This document shows, piece by piece, positions 15,341 through 25,606 of a stretch of 64,000 bases of DNA. A program made the position numbers and the translations under genes. The stretch covers positions 62,001-126,000 of the forward strand of contig NZ_JADOEQ010000011.1 in assembly GCF_016745255.1 (NCBI RefSeq), given 5' to 3'. This DNA is from Enterococcus sp. BWR-S5. Its GTDB lineage: Bacteria; Bacillota; Bacilli; Lactobacillales; Enterococcaceae. How positions within the stretch are numbered: position 1 is the first letter of the stretch; every line of letters starts with the position of its first letter. Under the pieces are notes generated by a model that worked only from the letters and a program-made list of their open reading frames with translations, had not been told where the DNA came from and ran no database searches.

Positions 15341-17990
15341 TTTTATGCCCCCTCTGTTTTGGTATGGTAAAAATAAATGTTGTCGCTTGTTTGTTATTCT
15401 CTACACTGAAGGTTCCTTGATGCGCCTTGATAATTGTTTTAACAATCGTCAAACCAATTCCCAAACCATTTTTTGAGTCAATTGGCTTCTCTTTATCTGT
15501 CGTCAAATTAGATAGTATCCGATCAAACTGCTCCTCACTCATACCGATACCACGATCTTCTACAGAGAAAACAACTTGTGTTTGCTGATTTTCCACAGTA
15601 ATAAAAATCGGTTCCTCGGCTTTGCCATGCCGAACAGCATTATCAATCAAATTGAACAATGCCTGCTCAATCAGAATCGGATCGACAGAAAGAAAAATCA
15701 GCTCCTCCGGCAATTCAGCAGTCAGACGAACCTTGGGATAGACCTTACGTACTCTGCGAATGGTTGATGAAATAATTTCTTCAATCGGCTCTTCTGTCTT
15801 TTTGATGGCTGTTGTATCTGAGCTGATTCTGGTAATAGATAACAGATTCTCAACCATTTGTATCAGCCATTTCGATTCATCCTGAATATCCTTTAATAGC
15901 TTCACACGAATCTTTGCGTCCATCGTACCGGTTGTTTCATCATTGATGATTGTTTCAATTAAACCGGAGATGCCTGTTAGCGGTGTACGGATATCATGAG
16001 AGACCGCCCGCAATAAATTCCCTCGAACGCGCTCTTTTTCCGTATCGACCAGAATTTTTTGCCGTTCTTCCTTCAGCTCCATCTGTTCGACCGCTGTCGC
16101 CAGCTGTGCCACCACTAAACGCAGATAGTTCAATTGGTTGTTATCTATAATTTTTTGCGCACTTCGTTCCAGCCCCAACACGGCTTTCGTGCGCTTTTCA
16201 AACACGACAGGCAGGTAAAAACCTTTTGCACCAATCAAGGTATCTGTACCAAAACCAGCTTCCTTTTGATTCCGTCCGGACCAATAAGCAACACCGTTTT
16301 CTTCCTTCGTTCCGAGCACTTTTTTGTCCTTTTCAGGAGAACTGAAGCTGTTCATTTTTCCAGTCGAATCATAAACCAGCACTTCTCTATTCAGCAAAAC
16401 AGATAGATAGTTGGCTGTTGAACGATATAGGTCTTCCACCTTTACAGCAGCTACATAACGTTTGTTCAACTCGTAAAGAATTTCAAACTGCTGCTCCTTC
16501 TCCATAGATATCCGCGCCTTTCTCCTGATTTGCACAACGAGATTACTTATCAAAAGTGACACAATCAGCATAATAATTAAGGTTATCGGATACCCTTGTT
16601 TATAAACAGTCAGCGAGTATAGCGGCTCAACGAAAAACCAGTTGAAGGAAAGAACCGAAATCACCGCAGTCAGCGAGCTCCATAAGTAGCCTGTCGTCGA
16701 ACGAGCAGTGAGAACAACAAACAGAATATACACCAGCATCAGATTTTGATCGCCAAAATGAAGATACTGCATCAGCTCTGTAACAATGGTTGCTGCGATA
16801 ACCGCACTAATGGAAATAATAAAATCCTTTGTTCGGCTTTGAAAATATTCTTGCAGGCTCTTAAACGGTGTTTGTTTTCGTTTTTCTTTATACGGAATCA
16901 AATGGATTTCCACAAATGGAAGTCTTTTAAGCAGCACATCCTCTGTATCCTCGATAAACAGTTTATTTACCCACGTCTTTTGCAGACTTTTTCCCATAAC
17001 AATATCCGTTATACTTAACAGCTTCACATACTCCACTACCGTATCAATAAAGCTTTCACTTTCCAAAGAGACTGTTTCAGCACCCAGCTTTTCTGCCAAC
17101 TCAAGAATATCATCGTTGCTTGTATCGCTATCCTCTGAATCAGAGTTCAGCTTTAAAACAATCCATTCCGCGTTCAAGCCTTGCGCCAGACGAGAGGTCC
17201 AACGAATACAGCGTTCACTCATTTTAGGGTATTCCTCATCAATAATCGTCAAAAGCTTCGTCTGAATCTTCACATTTCTATTTTTGGAATAGGACCATTG
17301 ATTAATATGATCCGATGTACGTTGAATGGCCAGTCCACGCAAAAAGCTCAGCTTTTCATCAGTGAAAAAATTTTGCAATGCTCTTTTGCTATTCGTATCG
17401 GAATAGATTTTTCCCTCTTCCAAGCGTTGAATCAGCTCTGTCGGCTCAAGATCAATTGCTTTCCAAGAGGCATATTTCAATAGTGTATCCGGTACCGTCT
17501 CCTTTACCGCAATACCTGTGATTTCCTCGACAATATCATTCAGACTTTCCAAATGCTGGACATTCATCGTAGTATAGACATCAATCCCCGCATTCAGCAA
17601 CTCCTCTACATCCTGATATCTTTTCCGATTTCTTGAGTTCGGACTGTTCGTATGTGCCAGCTCATCAACGAGCACGATATCCGGATGCTCTTCCAGGATG
17701 GCATCGACGGCCAGCTCTTCAAGCATAAGGCCTTTGTACTCTGATTTCACCGTGGGAATTTCCGGAATACCTTCTGACAGCTTGATGGTTTCAGGACGAT
17801 CATGGGGCTCAAGATAGCCTATCTTAACATCTTTACCAATCACTAGCTGCTCGTGGGCTTCTTGAAGCATTCTATAGGTTTTCCCAACTCCCGCAGCATA
17901 GCCAAAGAAAATCCTGAGCTTGCCAATCTCAGAATTTTCCTTTTCAAACGCCGAAAGTAATTTCTCCGGGTCCAGTCTTTCCTCTTCCAT
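15315..17990 (-). CDS. kdpD: KdpD sensor histidine kinase
   Basis: An 891-residue membrane sensor with the full KdpD plan: N-terminal KdpD domain with Walker A GYAAGVGKTYRML near residue 30 and Walker B IVLVDELAHTNSPN; a universal-stress-like domain around 240-370 that ends in a region where c-di-AMP binds in Staphylococcus; four transmembrane helices about 395-495 (LMQYLHFGDQNLMLVY); a GAF-like segment; and the kinase core with H-box SHDIRTPLTG near residue 660, N-box NLIDNAVRH and G boxes DRGIGM and GLGIGL. ATG 17990 is preferred because AGGAG lies 8 bases upstream; a GTG at 17999 is too close to it. It follows kdpC by 11 bases. Confidence 0.95.
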   Translation of the reverse strand: MEEERLDPEKLLSAFEKENSEIGKLRIFFGYAAGVGKTYRMLQEAHEQLVIGKDVKIGYLEPHDRPETIKLSEGIPEIPTVKSEYKGLMLEELAVDAILEEHPDIVLVDELAHTNSPNSRNRKRYQDVEELLNAGIDVYTTMNVQHLESLNDIVEEITGIAVKETVPDTLLKYASWKAIDLEPTELIQRLEEGKIYSDTNSKRALQNFFTDEKLSFLRGLAIQRTSDHINQWSYSKNRNVKIQTKLLTIIDEEYPKMSERCIRWTSRLAQGLNAEWIVLKLNSDSEDSDTSNDDILELAEKLGAETVSLESESFIDTVVEYVKLLSITDIVMGKSLQKTWVNKLFIEDTEDVLLKRLPFVEIHLIPYKEKRKQTPFKSLQEYFQSRTKDFIISISAVIAATIVTELMQYLHFGDQNLMLVYILFVVLTARSTTGYLWSSLTAVISVLSFNWFFVEPLYSLTVYKQGYPITLIIMLIVSLLISNLVVQIRRKARISMEKEQQFEILYELNKRYVAAVKVEDLYRSTANYLSVLLNREVLVYDSTGKMNSFSSPEKDKKVLGTKEENGVAYWSGRNQKEAGFGTDTLIGAKGFYLPVVFEKRTKAVLGLERSAQKIIDNNQLNYLRLVVAQLATAVEQMELKEERQKILVDTEKERVRGNLLRAVSHDIRTPLTGISGLIETIINDETTGTMDAKIRVKLLKDIQDESKWLIQMVENLLSITRISSDTTAIKKTEEPIEEIISSTIRRVRKVYPKVRLTAELPEELIFLSVDPILIEQALFNLIDNAVRHGKAEEPIFITVENQQTQVVFSVEDRGIGMSEEQFDRILSNLTTDKEKPIDSKNGLGIGLTIVKTIIKAHQGTFSVENNKQATTFIFTIPKQRGHKNEIEYSGD

Positions 17991-18001
17991 CCGTTCCACT
18001 C

Positions 18002-18529
18002 CTATTCCAAACGATTGAGAGCGGCATTCACTACTAATACATTAATATACTCATTGCCGGTCAACAGATCCTTTTCCTTGTTTGCCTCAATTATATCATT
18101 GATACGCTGTATTTCGACATTTCTGCTATCGGCAATTCGTTTCGCTTGATAGTTCGCCCCTGCTACTGAAATATGAGGGTCAATACCGCTTGCGGAGCCC
18201 ATTACTAAATCAGCTGGAACTGCTGATGTTGAACCATTTTCCTCTTGAATCGCTTGTGTTCGTTCAGTAATCATTTCTTTATATTCCGATGCATAAGGAG
18301 AAAGCTGGCTGACCTCCGATGGACGACCATGGAAGTATGACTCGTCTGTAAAATTTTGTCCAATCAAGCTTGAACCAATTACCTTAGAATCCTCCTTCAT
18401 CAAGCTACCATTCGCCTGATGCGGGAAAACAAGCTGAGCCACACCCGTGACCGCCAAGGTATAAACGCCTCCGCAAAGAACGGTCATCAATAGGAAAAAG
18501 CGCAGACCACCTAAAATCTCTTTTTTCAT
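18002..18529 (-). CDS. kdpC: KdpC subunit of the potassium-transporting ATPase
   Basis: A 175-residue subunit with a single N-terminal transmembrane helix (FFLLMTVLCGGVYTLAVTGVAQL) and the extracellular KdpC domain: NGSLM, GSSLIGQNFTDESYFHGRPS, and SASGIDPHISVAGANYQAKRIA, all diagnostic. It stabilises the KdpFABC complex and raises ATP affinity. ATG 18529 is chosen since AAAGGTGG lies 8 bases upstream; a GTG at 18541 is less suitable. It is the fourth gene of the kdp operon, between kdpB and kdpD. Confidence 0.95.
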   Translation of the reverse strand: MKKEILGGLRFFLLMTVLCGGVYTLAVTGVAQLVFPHQANGSLMKEDSKVIGSSLIGQNFTDESYFHGRPSEVSQLSPYASEYKEMITERTQAIQEENGSTSAVPADLVMGSASGIDPHISVAGANYQAKRIADSRNVEIQRINDIIEANKEKDLLTGNEYINVLVVNAALNRLE

Positions 18530-18546
18530 TTCTTTTTCCACCTTTC

Positions 18547-20580
18547 TTACCCAATAAGCAACGTCAACAGCATATCAATCCCTTTGATAGCAATAAATGG
18601 CGCGATGATTCCACCCAACCCATAAATCAACAAATTATCTCTCAAAATTTGACTGGCCGGCTTCTCTTTATAACGTACACCCTTTAATGCCAAGGGAATC
18701 AGTGCAACAATAATCAGTGCATTGTAGATAACTGCTGAAAGAATTGCCGTCACCGGACTGGTCAGTTGCATAATATTCAACGCAGACAGCTCTGGATAGA
18801 TACCATAAAACAAGACAGGAATAACCGCAAAATATTTAGCGATATCATTGGCAATACTGAACGTCGTCAACGCACCACGTGTCATCAGCAGCTGCTTGCC
18901 AATCTGTACTACCTTCAATAATTTTGTAGGACTGGAATCTAAATCAATCATATTCCCCGCCTCTTTTGCAGCTTGTGTACCTGTATTCATTGCAACGGCA
19001 ACATCCGCCTGTGACAGTGCCGGCGCATCATTTGTACCATCTCCGGTCATTGCCACCAAGTGCCCTTGCTCTTGAAATTCCCGAATCATTGTCATTTTAT
19101 TTTCCGGTGTCGCTTCTGCCAGAAAATCATCTACACCGGCTTCAGCAGCAATTGCTGCGGCAGTCAGAGGATTATCACCAGTAATCATAATGGTCTTAAT
19201 CCCCATTTTGCGCATATCAGAAAATTGTTCCTTCACACCATTCTTCACGATATCCTTTAGGTATACAACACCCATGACTTGCTTGTTTTTCACTACCACC
19301 AAGGGCGTTCCGCCTGCTTTTGCGACATGCTCAACGAGGCTGTCGCATTCTTCCGGATAAGTACCGCCAATGGACAGTACATATTTTTTGATTGTATCCG
19401 CAGCACCTTTACGAATCTGATCACCTTGGTAATCAATTCCGCTCATTCTGGTTTTAGCCGTAAACTCTATAAACGTAACCTCGGCGTTGCTTAATTCTCT
19501 CGAACGAATATCAAATTTTTCTTTCGCAAGAATGACAATACTGCGTCCTTCAGCTGTTTCATCAGCTAGAGAAGAAAGTTGTGCTGCATCCGCCAGCTCC
19601 AGCTCTGTTACCCCGGCAACCGGCAAGAATTCACTGGCACGTCGGTTCCCTAACGTAATCGTTCCGGTTTTATCTAATAAAAGGATATCCACATCTCCTG
19701 CTGCTTCAATCGCCCGTCCACTCATTGCAATGACGTTTTCCTTTGTCAAACGGCTCATACCGGCAATTCCGATGGAGGAGACCAGCGCACCAATTGTTGT
19801 TGGTGCAAGACAAATCAACAATGCAATAACGATTACAGCTGAAATGGCCTCCCCTGATTCAGCCAGAGTACTGGCAAATGAGGTGAAAGGAATCAAGGTC
19901 AGAGCGACTCCAAGGAAAATAATCGTCAGCATAATCAAAAGAATTTGCAAACCAATCTCATTTGGTGTTTTCTTTCGCTGTGTTCCTTCAACCATCGCAA
20001 TCATTTTATCCAGAAACGATTGACCGTTTTCAGAAGTCACTTTAATGACCAAATAATCTGAAACCACTGTCGTGCCTCCTGTTACTGCACTGCGGTCACC
20101 TCCTGATTCTCGGATAACTGGTGCTGACTCTCCGGTAATCGCACTTTCGTCAACAGAAGCCGCACCTTCAACCACATCACCGTCGGCTGGAATCTGCTCT
20201 CCGGCTTTGACGTAAACTAAGTCGCCTCTTTTCAAATCGGAGGAACGAACTTCAATCAGCTGGTTTTTCTTTCTATCATCCAACGACTTGATTTTATACG
20301 TCAATACATCTTTCTTCGCCTGCTTCAGACTGTCCGCCTGTGCCTTTCCCCGCCCTTCAGCAATCGCCTCGGCAAAATTGGCAAAAAGCAGTGTCAGCCA
20401 TAGCATGCCAGCAACAGCAATCGTGAACCAGCGTGGGACATTCTGATCTGAAAAAATAAGAATTGTAGAAGCTGCTGCACCTAAATAGACCACGAACATC
20501 ACTGGATTTTTTATCTGAATCCTCGGATCTAATTTCTTTATCGACTCAATAAGAGCCCAAACATAACCATTTTTTTCCAT
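18547..20580 (-). CDS. kdpB: KdpB, P-type ATPase subunit of the K+ pump
   Basis: A 677-residue P1A-type ATPase, the energy subunit of the high-affinity K+ pump. The actuator loop TGES ([11 protein letters not shown]), the phosphorylation site DKTGTITLG, the nucleotide site [11 protein letters not shown], and the hinge motifs [14 protein letters not shown] and [13 protein letters not shown] are all there. Length and the opening [17 protein letters not shown] fit KdpB well. It hydrolyses ATP to drive K+ moved by KdpA. It begins 13 bases after kdpA with a weak GCAGGGA site. Confidence 0.96.
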   Translation of the reverse strand: MEKNGYVWALIESIKKLDPRIQIKNPVMFVVYLGAAASTILIFSDQNVPRWFTIAVAGMLWLTLLFANFAEAIAEGRGKAQADSLKQAKKDVLTYKIKSLDDRKKNQLIEVRSSDLKRGDLVYVKAGEQIPADGDVVEGAASVDESAITGESAPVIRESGGDRSAVTGGTTVVSDYLVIKVTSENGQSFLDKMIAMVEGTQRKKTPNEIGLQILLIMLTIIFLGVALTLIPFTSFASTLAESGEAISAVIVIALLICLAPTTIGALVSSIGIAGMSRLTKENVIAMSGRAIEAAGDVDILLLDKTGTITLGNRRASEFLPVAGVTELELADAAQLSSLADETAEGRSIVILAKEKFDIRSRELSNAEVTFIEFTAKTRMSGIDYQGDQIRKGAADTIKKYVLSIGGTYPEECDSLVEHVAKAGGTPLVVVKNKQVMGVVYLKDIVKNGVKEQFSDMRKMGIKTIMITGDNPLTAAAIAAEAGVDDFLAEATPENKMTMIREFQEQGHLVAMTGDGTNDAPALSQADVAVAMNTGTQAAKEAGNMIDLDSSPTKLLKVVQIGKQLLMTRGALTTFSIANDIAKYFAVIPVLFYGIYPELSALNIMQLTSPVTAILSAVIYNALIIVALIPLALKGVRYKEKPASQILRDNLLIYGLGGIIAPFIAIKGIDMLLTLLIG

Positions 20581-20593
20581 TTATTATCCCTGC

Positions 20594-22273
20594 CTATCTA
20601 TTTTGAAAAAACTCAGCAATTGGCCCAAGTGCCACTGCCGGAAGGAAGCTCAATGCTCCTACTACCAAAATAATAATAATCAGCATAGTCACAAATACCG
20701 GATTGACAGTAGATAGCGTTCCTTCACTGACTGCACTCTGTTGCTTTTTGCTAAAGCTGGCTGCCATATATACCACAGCTGCCATTGGTAAAAATCGAGA
20801 AAGCAGCATCAGCACACTACCTAAAATATTTAGAAAATCTGTATTTGCCAACAAACCGCCAAAGGAACTACCGTTATTATTTGCTAATGAGGTTGCACCA
20901 TATAATATTTCTGAAAAGGCATGCGGTCCGCCATTTGTCAGCCACGATAAGATATCTGGGTGGAGAACCAGTACAGCCGCACCAAATAGTGTCAGAAGTA
21001 ATGGAGCCAATACAACAATACTTGCCATCTTCATTTCGAAAGGCTCGACCTTTTTTCCAAGATATTCCGGCGTTCTTCCCACCAAAAGTCCGGCAATAAA
21101 AACGGTTAATAAAATGAAGGTCAGCATACCATACAGGCCACTGCCGGCACCACCAAAGATGATTTCTCCAAGCTGCATCAGGAACATTGGAATCAGTCCG
21201 CCAAGTGGTGTAAAGCTGTCCAGCATACTATTGACGGAACCATTTGAAGCAGCCGTTGTACTCACTGCCCATAACGCCGACCAGTCAATCCCAAAGCGAA
21301 CCTCTTTTCCCTCCATATTGCCTGTTGTCAGTACATGAAGGAACTCTGGACCGGCGAATTCATTCATCGCAACAATCACGAAGCCTGTTATTAAAAATAG
21401 AAAAGACACAATAGCGATTGTTCGTCCTTGCTTCCACTGCTTGAGCCAAAAGCCCAAGGCGAAAATTAACGCTGCCGGAATCAATAAAATACTGATGGTC
21501 TCAATAAAGTTGCTGAAAACAGTTGGGTTTTCAAACGGATGAGCCGAGTTTGCACCGAAGAAGCCGCCACCGTTGGTTCCCAATTGCTTGATTGCTACCT
21601 GACTCGCTGCTGTTCCTAACGGCAGCCATAACGACTGACCATTCAAACCTTCATAGGCAATACCACTTGAGAAAGTCTGAACGGCTCCTTGTGAAACCAA
21701 CAGGAGCGAAACAATAAATGATAATGGCAACAGAATATAAAGGATAGTTCTTGTAATATCCTGCCAAAAGTTACCCAGCCCTTTTTTCTTCTTCTGAACA
21801 AAACCTCTAATCAACACACTTAAAACAGCAATACCTACTGCTGCTGAAAGAAAATTCTGCACCGTCAAGCCAAAAATCTGTGAAAACAGGGATAGCGAAT
21901 CTTCTCCCGCGTACGCCTGCCAGTTTGTATTTGTTACGAAGCTGACCGCAGTATTGAATGCCAAGGTAACTGACATCCCTGAAACTTGTTGGTCATTTAA
22001 TGGCAGCCACTGCTGTGAGAGCAGCAAAATGAATAGGCCGACTAACGAAACAAATGAGAGGGAGAAAATAGATAATAGATACTTTTTAGCTGACATTTCT
22101 CCTGTCGCAGGTTTACCGATTACTTTATAAACAAATTTTTCTACAGGCGCTAAGAATCGAACATATCGTGGTGTTCTCCCCTGTAAAATTTCAGATATAT
22201 ATTTTCCGAGAGGGATGGCTAAAAGCAGCAATACCAATAAAAAGATACCTCCGCTGATTATCGTACTATTCAT
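20594..22273 (-). CDS. kdpA: KdpA, potassium-binding and channel-like subunit
   Basis: A 559-residue membrane protein with about ten transmembrane helices, homologous to K+ channels. Selectivity-filter-like loops are visible, including VSFVTNTNWQAYAGE, KQLGTNGGGFFGANSAHPFENPT and STTAASNGSVNSM, and the family end GPIAEFF. It binds and conducts K+ into the Kdp pump. Its ATG overlaps the kdpF stop by 4 bases and GGAGGGAG lies inside the kdpF end. Confidence 0.96.
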   Translation of the reverse strand: MNSTIISGGIFLLVLLLLAIPLGKYISEILQGRTPRYVRFLAPVEKFVYKVIGKPATGEMSAKKYLLSIFSLSFVSLVGLFILLLSQQWLPLNDQQVSGMSVTLAFNTAVSFVTNTNWQAYAGEDSLSLFSQIFGLTVQNFLSAAVGIAVLSVLIRGFVQKKKKGLGNFWQDITRTILYILLPLSFIVSLLLVSQGAVQTFSSGIAYEGLNGQSLWLPLGTAASQVAIKQLGTNGGGFFGANSAHPFENPTVFSNFIETISILLIPAALIFALGFWLKQWKQGRTIAIVSFLFLITGFVIVAMNEFAGPEFLHVLTTGNMEGKEVRFGIDWSALWAVSTTAASNGSVNSMLDSFTPLGGLIPMFLMQLGEIIFGGAGSGLYGMLTFILLTVFIAGLLVGRTPEYLGKKVEPFEMKMASIVVLAPLLLTLFGAAVLVLHPDILSWLTNGGPHAFSEILYGATSLANNNGSSFGGLLANTDFLNILGSVLMLLSRFLPMAAVVYMAASFSKKQQSAVSEGTLSTVNPVFVTMLIIIILVVGALSFLPAVALGPIAEFFQNR

Positions 22274-22350
22274 TGCTCTCCCTCCTTAAATAAAAACCAA
22301 AATAAATAGCCAAGTGTCGCTATACCGATAATGCCTAAAAAGATTTCCAT
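22270..22350 (-). CDS. kdpF: KdpF small membrane subunit
   Basis: A 26-codon frame, MEIFLGIIGIATLGYLFWFL plus FKEGEQ, with AAGGAG before the ATG and a stop that overlaps the kdpA start as ATGA. A single hydrophobic helix directly upstream of kdpA at this length is the KdpF lipid-like stabilising peptide. Identity rests on size, hydrophobicity and position rather than on strong sequence similarity, which is normal for KdpF. Confidence 0.85.
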   Translation of the reverse strand: MEIFLGIIGIATLGYLFWFLFKEGEQ

Positions 22351-22390
22351 AACATCCAGCTCCTTCTTTCTATCAAGAGCATAGCATCTG

Positions 22391-22404
22391 CTGTCTAAAG
22401 ACAG
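22391..22404. promoter_or_regulatory. palindrome upstream of kdpF
   Basis: CTGTCTAAAGACAG is a perfect 6-2-6 palindrome about 40 bases before kdpF. Possible KdpE operator or leader hairpin. A TAATAC box lies near it on the minus strand, but the promoter is not clear-cut. Confidence 0.4.
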
Positions 22405-22506
22405 TATTAAGGTTCTCCGATTTTCTTTATACAATCTTTATACCGACGAATTGAAGAAAAACTCATGCTAGCAATCAGCTGGATTTGTCTGCCAATTTTG
22501 TTAATC

Positions 22507-22540
22507 AAAAAAGAGACAGCCTCTTTCAAAGCTGTCTCTT
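22507..22540 (-). terminator. terminator of the P-type ATPase gene
   Basis: AAGAGACAGC (22511-22520) pairs with GCTGTCTCTT (22531-22540); on the minus strand the stem is followed by six T. It lies 26 bases after the ATPase stop. Confidence 0.88.
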
Positions 22541-22565
22541 TCTTGTATTCTTATTTAACGCAAAA

Positions 22566-25241
22566 TTATTCTGCGCCTTCTTTTTTAAAGGCAACGAGGA
22601 TTAATTTTGTCACTTCCATTAGAACGGTCGCACCAAGTGCCAAACCGATACAAACCATTATCTGTTCCAGTCCAAACGCCGCCGGAATGGCAAAGACCTC
22701 TCTTAATCCCGGAATCAATGTCACACTATAAAGCACCGCACATACCAGCATAGCCAGTAAAGCCATTTTATTCGAGAAGAAACCAGCTTGTAGTGCTGTC
22801 TGTGTGTTTGAACGCGCCGGCATCGTTTGTAGTGTACGACACCAAATCAAGGTTGAGAAGGACATTGCGACACCCATTTCAGCCGATTGCTGCATCCCTA
22901 ACCACTGGGCAAAAATGACTGCGACTGCAATCAAAATACCTCGATAGGTAACAGAAATCAACGTATTCCCGGTAAAAATCCCGGAATTTGGATTCCGCGG
23001 CTGACGTTTCATGATTGTCGGCTCACCTTTTTCCATTCCTAAAGCAATGGCAGGCAGTGAATCATTGACTAGATTGATGAACAACAGTTGCAACGCAGTG
23101 AATGGATTTGACCAGTCAGCAATCAAAGCAAAGATGATTGAGATGATTGCGCCAAGGTTTCCGGCAAACAGATAAGCAATCGACTTCTTGATGTTGTCAA
23201 AGACATTTCTTCCGACTTCAACCGCACTGACAATCGACACAAAGTTGTCATCTGTTAAGACCATCGCTGCTGCATCCTTGGCAACGTCTGTTCCAGTTCC
23301 CATTGCAATACCAATGTCCGCTTGCTTCAATGCCGGTGCATCGTTCACACCATCTCCGGTCATCGCTGAAATATGCCCCATATTCTGCCATGCACGAACA
23401 ATCCTAATTTTATTTTCAGGAGAAACACGTGCATACACACTAACCTTTTTCAATACATCAACCAACTGCGGCTCACTCAACTCATCAAGTTCTGTACCTG
23501 TTAGAGCCATGTCGCCTTCTTCAAATATCCCAATCTCCTTAGCAATCGCAACTGCTGTCGTCTTATGGTCACCAGTAATCATAATCGTCTTAATTCCCGC
23601 TGATTTTGCTTCTTCAACGGCTTGGAACACTTCTTCCCTTGGCGGGTCAATCATCGCAACCAGTCCGGCAAAAATCAAATCATTCTCGTCATCAAAGCTA
23701 AGCTCCTGCTGTGTGATTGGTTTATATCCAAAAGCAAGAACACGCAACGCACGAGTAGAAAACAGTTCGTTTTGCTCCTGGAATTTCTGACGAAGCTCTG
23801 CTGTCATCGGTACAACTTCACCGTCTAACAACACGCGATCACAGCGATCAAAAACAATATCCGGTCCACCCTTTGTCATCAACAATCTTTCACCATCAAT
23901 TTCATGAACAGTCGACATCAGCTTCCGATCAGAATCGAAAGGCAGTTCATTTTGACGTGGGTAAGTTTTCCGGATTTCACGATAGCTTTGATTGTTCGCC
24001 TCACTGAAATCAATCAACGCAACCTCCGTTGGATCTCCCAGCTTGCTGCCGTCCTCCGCAATAATCGCGTCGTTTACTAAAACATTAATTTCAACCAAAC
24101 GTCTCTCACCAATCGACCAGCTAGATGGCTCCTGATTAAAGTCACCAGTTTCACCGTTTGGTAAGTAGTAATCAACAACCGTCATTTTATTCTGTGTTAA
24201 GGTTCCTGTCTTGTCTGTACAAATAATACTTGTAGAGCCCAGTGTCTCAACTGCGGGAAGCTTACGAATAATGGCATTCTTTTTCGCCATCGTCTTCGTT
24301 CCGATAGATAGTACAATCGTCACGATTGATTGCAAAGCTTCCGGAATCGCTGCAACAGCTACCGCTACGGCAAACATAAACGCCTGAACCACACTCTCCG
24401 TCATATCACCTGATTGATCGCCCATAAACAAACGAGCCAGCTGGATACCCAAGATAACCAATGACAAAGCCAAAATTGCCAGACTCAGTTTTTTACTGAA
24501 GCTGTCTAAGCCTTTTTGTAGAGGGGTTTTGTGCTCATCCGTTGATTCCAACAATCCTGCAACCTGACCAATTTCTGTTTGTCCCGCAACCGCAGTAACC
24601 AGAACCTTCGCACGTCCATAAGTAACAATCGTACCGCTGTGAACCATATTCACACGATCCCCGATAGGAGCTGTCCCGTCAATCTCCGTCACTTCTTTTT
24701 CAGCGGAGGTGGACTCTCCTGTCAGCATGCCTTCATCAACCTTCAGAGAGCTTGCCTCCAGCAAACGCCCGTCAGCCGGAACATAATCCCCAGCTTCCAG
24801 TAAAAACACATCTCCAACGACTAAATCCTTGGCTGCAATTGTCTGTTCCTTGCCATCACGTAACACTCTGGCATCCGGTGCAGATAAACTCTTCAATGCT
24901 TCCAATGAACCTTCCGCTTTTTTTGTTTGAATCACGCTGACTACCGAGTTCATTAACAATACAATAAAGATAACCAACGACTCAACATAAGCCCCCATTA
25001 CCATTTGTACAACTGCCACAATCAGCAGAACAATAACCATTGCATCCTTAAAAGTTTCAAGAAATAGCTGTAGGCTTGATTTCTTTTTCTTTTCAGCCAG
25101 CTGGTTGTAGCCGTTAACTCTCAATCTTTCCGCTGCTTCGCTTGCTGAAAGTCCATTTTCTGTACTTTTCGTTTCCTTTAGAACCTCAGCCAGCTGCTGC
25201 TTGTACGTACCGCTTTTTTGATTTACCTGTTTTTCTTCCAA
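22566..25241 (-). CDS. P2-type cation-transporting ATPase, probable Mn2+/Ca2+ exporter
   Basis: An 891-residue P-type ATPase of the SERCA/PMCA-like group: cation ATPase N-terminus, TGES loop (DEGMLTGESTSAEK), M4 motif VAAIPEALQ, phosphorylation site CTDKTGTLTQNKM, nucleotide-site KGGPD, MITGDHKTTA and MTGDGVNDAPALKQADIG, and M5-M6 NLVNDSLPAIALGM. By sequence it is a calcium-type pump, but the yybP-ykoY riboswitch in its leader argues that its physiological role is manganese export, as for YoaB of Lactococcus and MgtA of Streptococcus pneumoniae. The start is TTG 25241, because GGAGGG lies 7 bases upstream; the earlier TTG at 25256 overlaps that site. Single gene with its own terminator. Confidence 0.88.
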   Translation of the reverse strand: MEEKQVNQKSGTYKQQLAEVLKETKSTENGLSASEAAERLRVNGYNQLAEKKKKSSLQLFLETFKDAMVIVLLIVAVVQMVMGAYVESLVIFIVLLMNSVVSVIQTKKAEGSLEALKSLSAPDARVLRDGKEQTIAAKDLVVGDVFLLEAGDYVPADGRLLEASSLKVDEGMLTGESTSAEKEVTEIDGTAPIGDRVNMVHSGTIVTYGRAKVLVTAVAGQTEIGQVAGLLESTDEHKTPLQKGLDSFSKKLSLAILALSLVILGIQLARLFMGDQSGDMTESVVQAFMFAVAVAVAAIPEALQSIVTIVLSIGTKTMAKKNAIIRKLPAVETLGSTSIICTDKTGTLTQNKMTVVDYYLPNGETGDFNQEPSSWSIGERRLVEINVLVNDAIIAEDGSKLGDPTEVALIDFSEANNQSYREIRKTYPRQNELPFDSDRKLMSTVHEIDGERLLMTKGGPDIVFDRCDRVLLDGEVVPMTAELRQKFQEQNELFSTRALRVLAFGYKPITQQELSFDDENDLIFAGLVAMIDPPREEVFQAVEEAKSAGIKTIMITGDHKTTAVAIAKEIGIFEEGDMALTGTELDELSEPQLVDVLKKVSVYARVSPENKIRIVRAWQNMGHISAMTGDGVNDAPALKQADIGIAMGTGTDVAKDAAAMVLTDDNFVSIVSAVEVGRNVFDNIKKSIAYLFAGNLGAIISIIFALIADWSNPFTALQLLFINLVNDSLPAIALGMEKGEPTIMKRQPRNPNSGIFTGNTLISVTYRGILIAVAVIFAQWLGMQQSAEMGVAMSFSTLIWCRTLQTMPARSNTQTALQAGFFSNKMALLAMLVCAVLYSVTLIPGLREVFAIPAAFGLEQIMVCIGLALGATVLMEVTKLILVAFKKEGAE

Positions 25242-25404
25242 TCGATGACCCTCCAATTTATTATCTGTATAAATCCTGTTAAAGTACTGCTTGTATCAAG
25301 AGTGCCTTTTGCTTAACCTACAGGCAAAAGAACCCATGCTACAAACCGTTCTCTCGTTGGACTTATCCATCTGATATCCCCAGCCTCTTTTCCTCATCTT
25401 AAGT

Positions 25405-25552
25405 AAAAAAGAGACCTAAGACAAGAGAAAAGCTGCTTGTCTTAGGTCTCACCATTTCATATAATACCAGAAAATCATTTCCATGATTAACTTACTGTTG
25501 ATATTATCGCAACAAAGTTTGCTGCTGGTTACTCCCCCAAGGGAAATATCTG
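25405..25552 (-). ncRNA. yybP-ykoY (Mn2+) riboswitch with terminator platform
   Basis: Minus strand, 5' to 3'. The conserved loop GGGGAGTA is at 25537-25530 and the second conserved loop GTGAGACC at 25452-25445, the two sequences that form the Mn2+ site in yybP-ykoY aptamers. CTTGG before loop 1 can pair with CCTAAG after GAGACC as P1. The 15-base segment from 25450 to 25436 (beginning GAGACCTAAG) is also the left arm of a perfect terminator stem with 25425-25411, followed by six T. Metal binding would hold P1 and prevent the terminator, so Mn2+ should turn the ATPase on. Confidence 0.85.
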
Positions 25553-25562
25553 ATTGATAAAT

Positions 25563-25591
25563 AGTTTAACTTAGGTGACATCATTTTGCAA
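25563..25591 (-). promoter_or_regulatory. promoter of the riboswitch transcript
   Basis: On the minus strand TTGCAA (25591-25586) and TAAACT (25568-25563) are 17 bp apart. Transcription would start close to 25555, directly before the riboswitch. Confidence 0.6.
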
Positions 25592-25606
25592 GAGATTCAT
25601 TTAAAA

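Noticed and set aside
20703-21338. 211-codon plus-strand frame opposite kdpA
   Set aside because: kdpA is unmistakable on the other strand; this frame has no ribosome binding site and no family likeness.
22351-22506. c-di-AMP (ydaO) riboswitch before kdpFABC
   Set aside because: The gap is too short and lacks the conserved ydaO sequences; only a 14-bp palindrome is present.
23188-23790. 200-codon plus-strand frame opposite the P-type ATPase
   Set aside because: Shadow of the conserved ATPase headpiece; no start signals.
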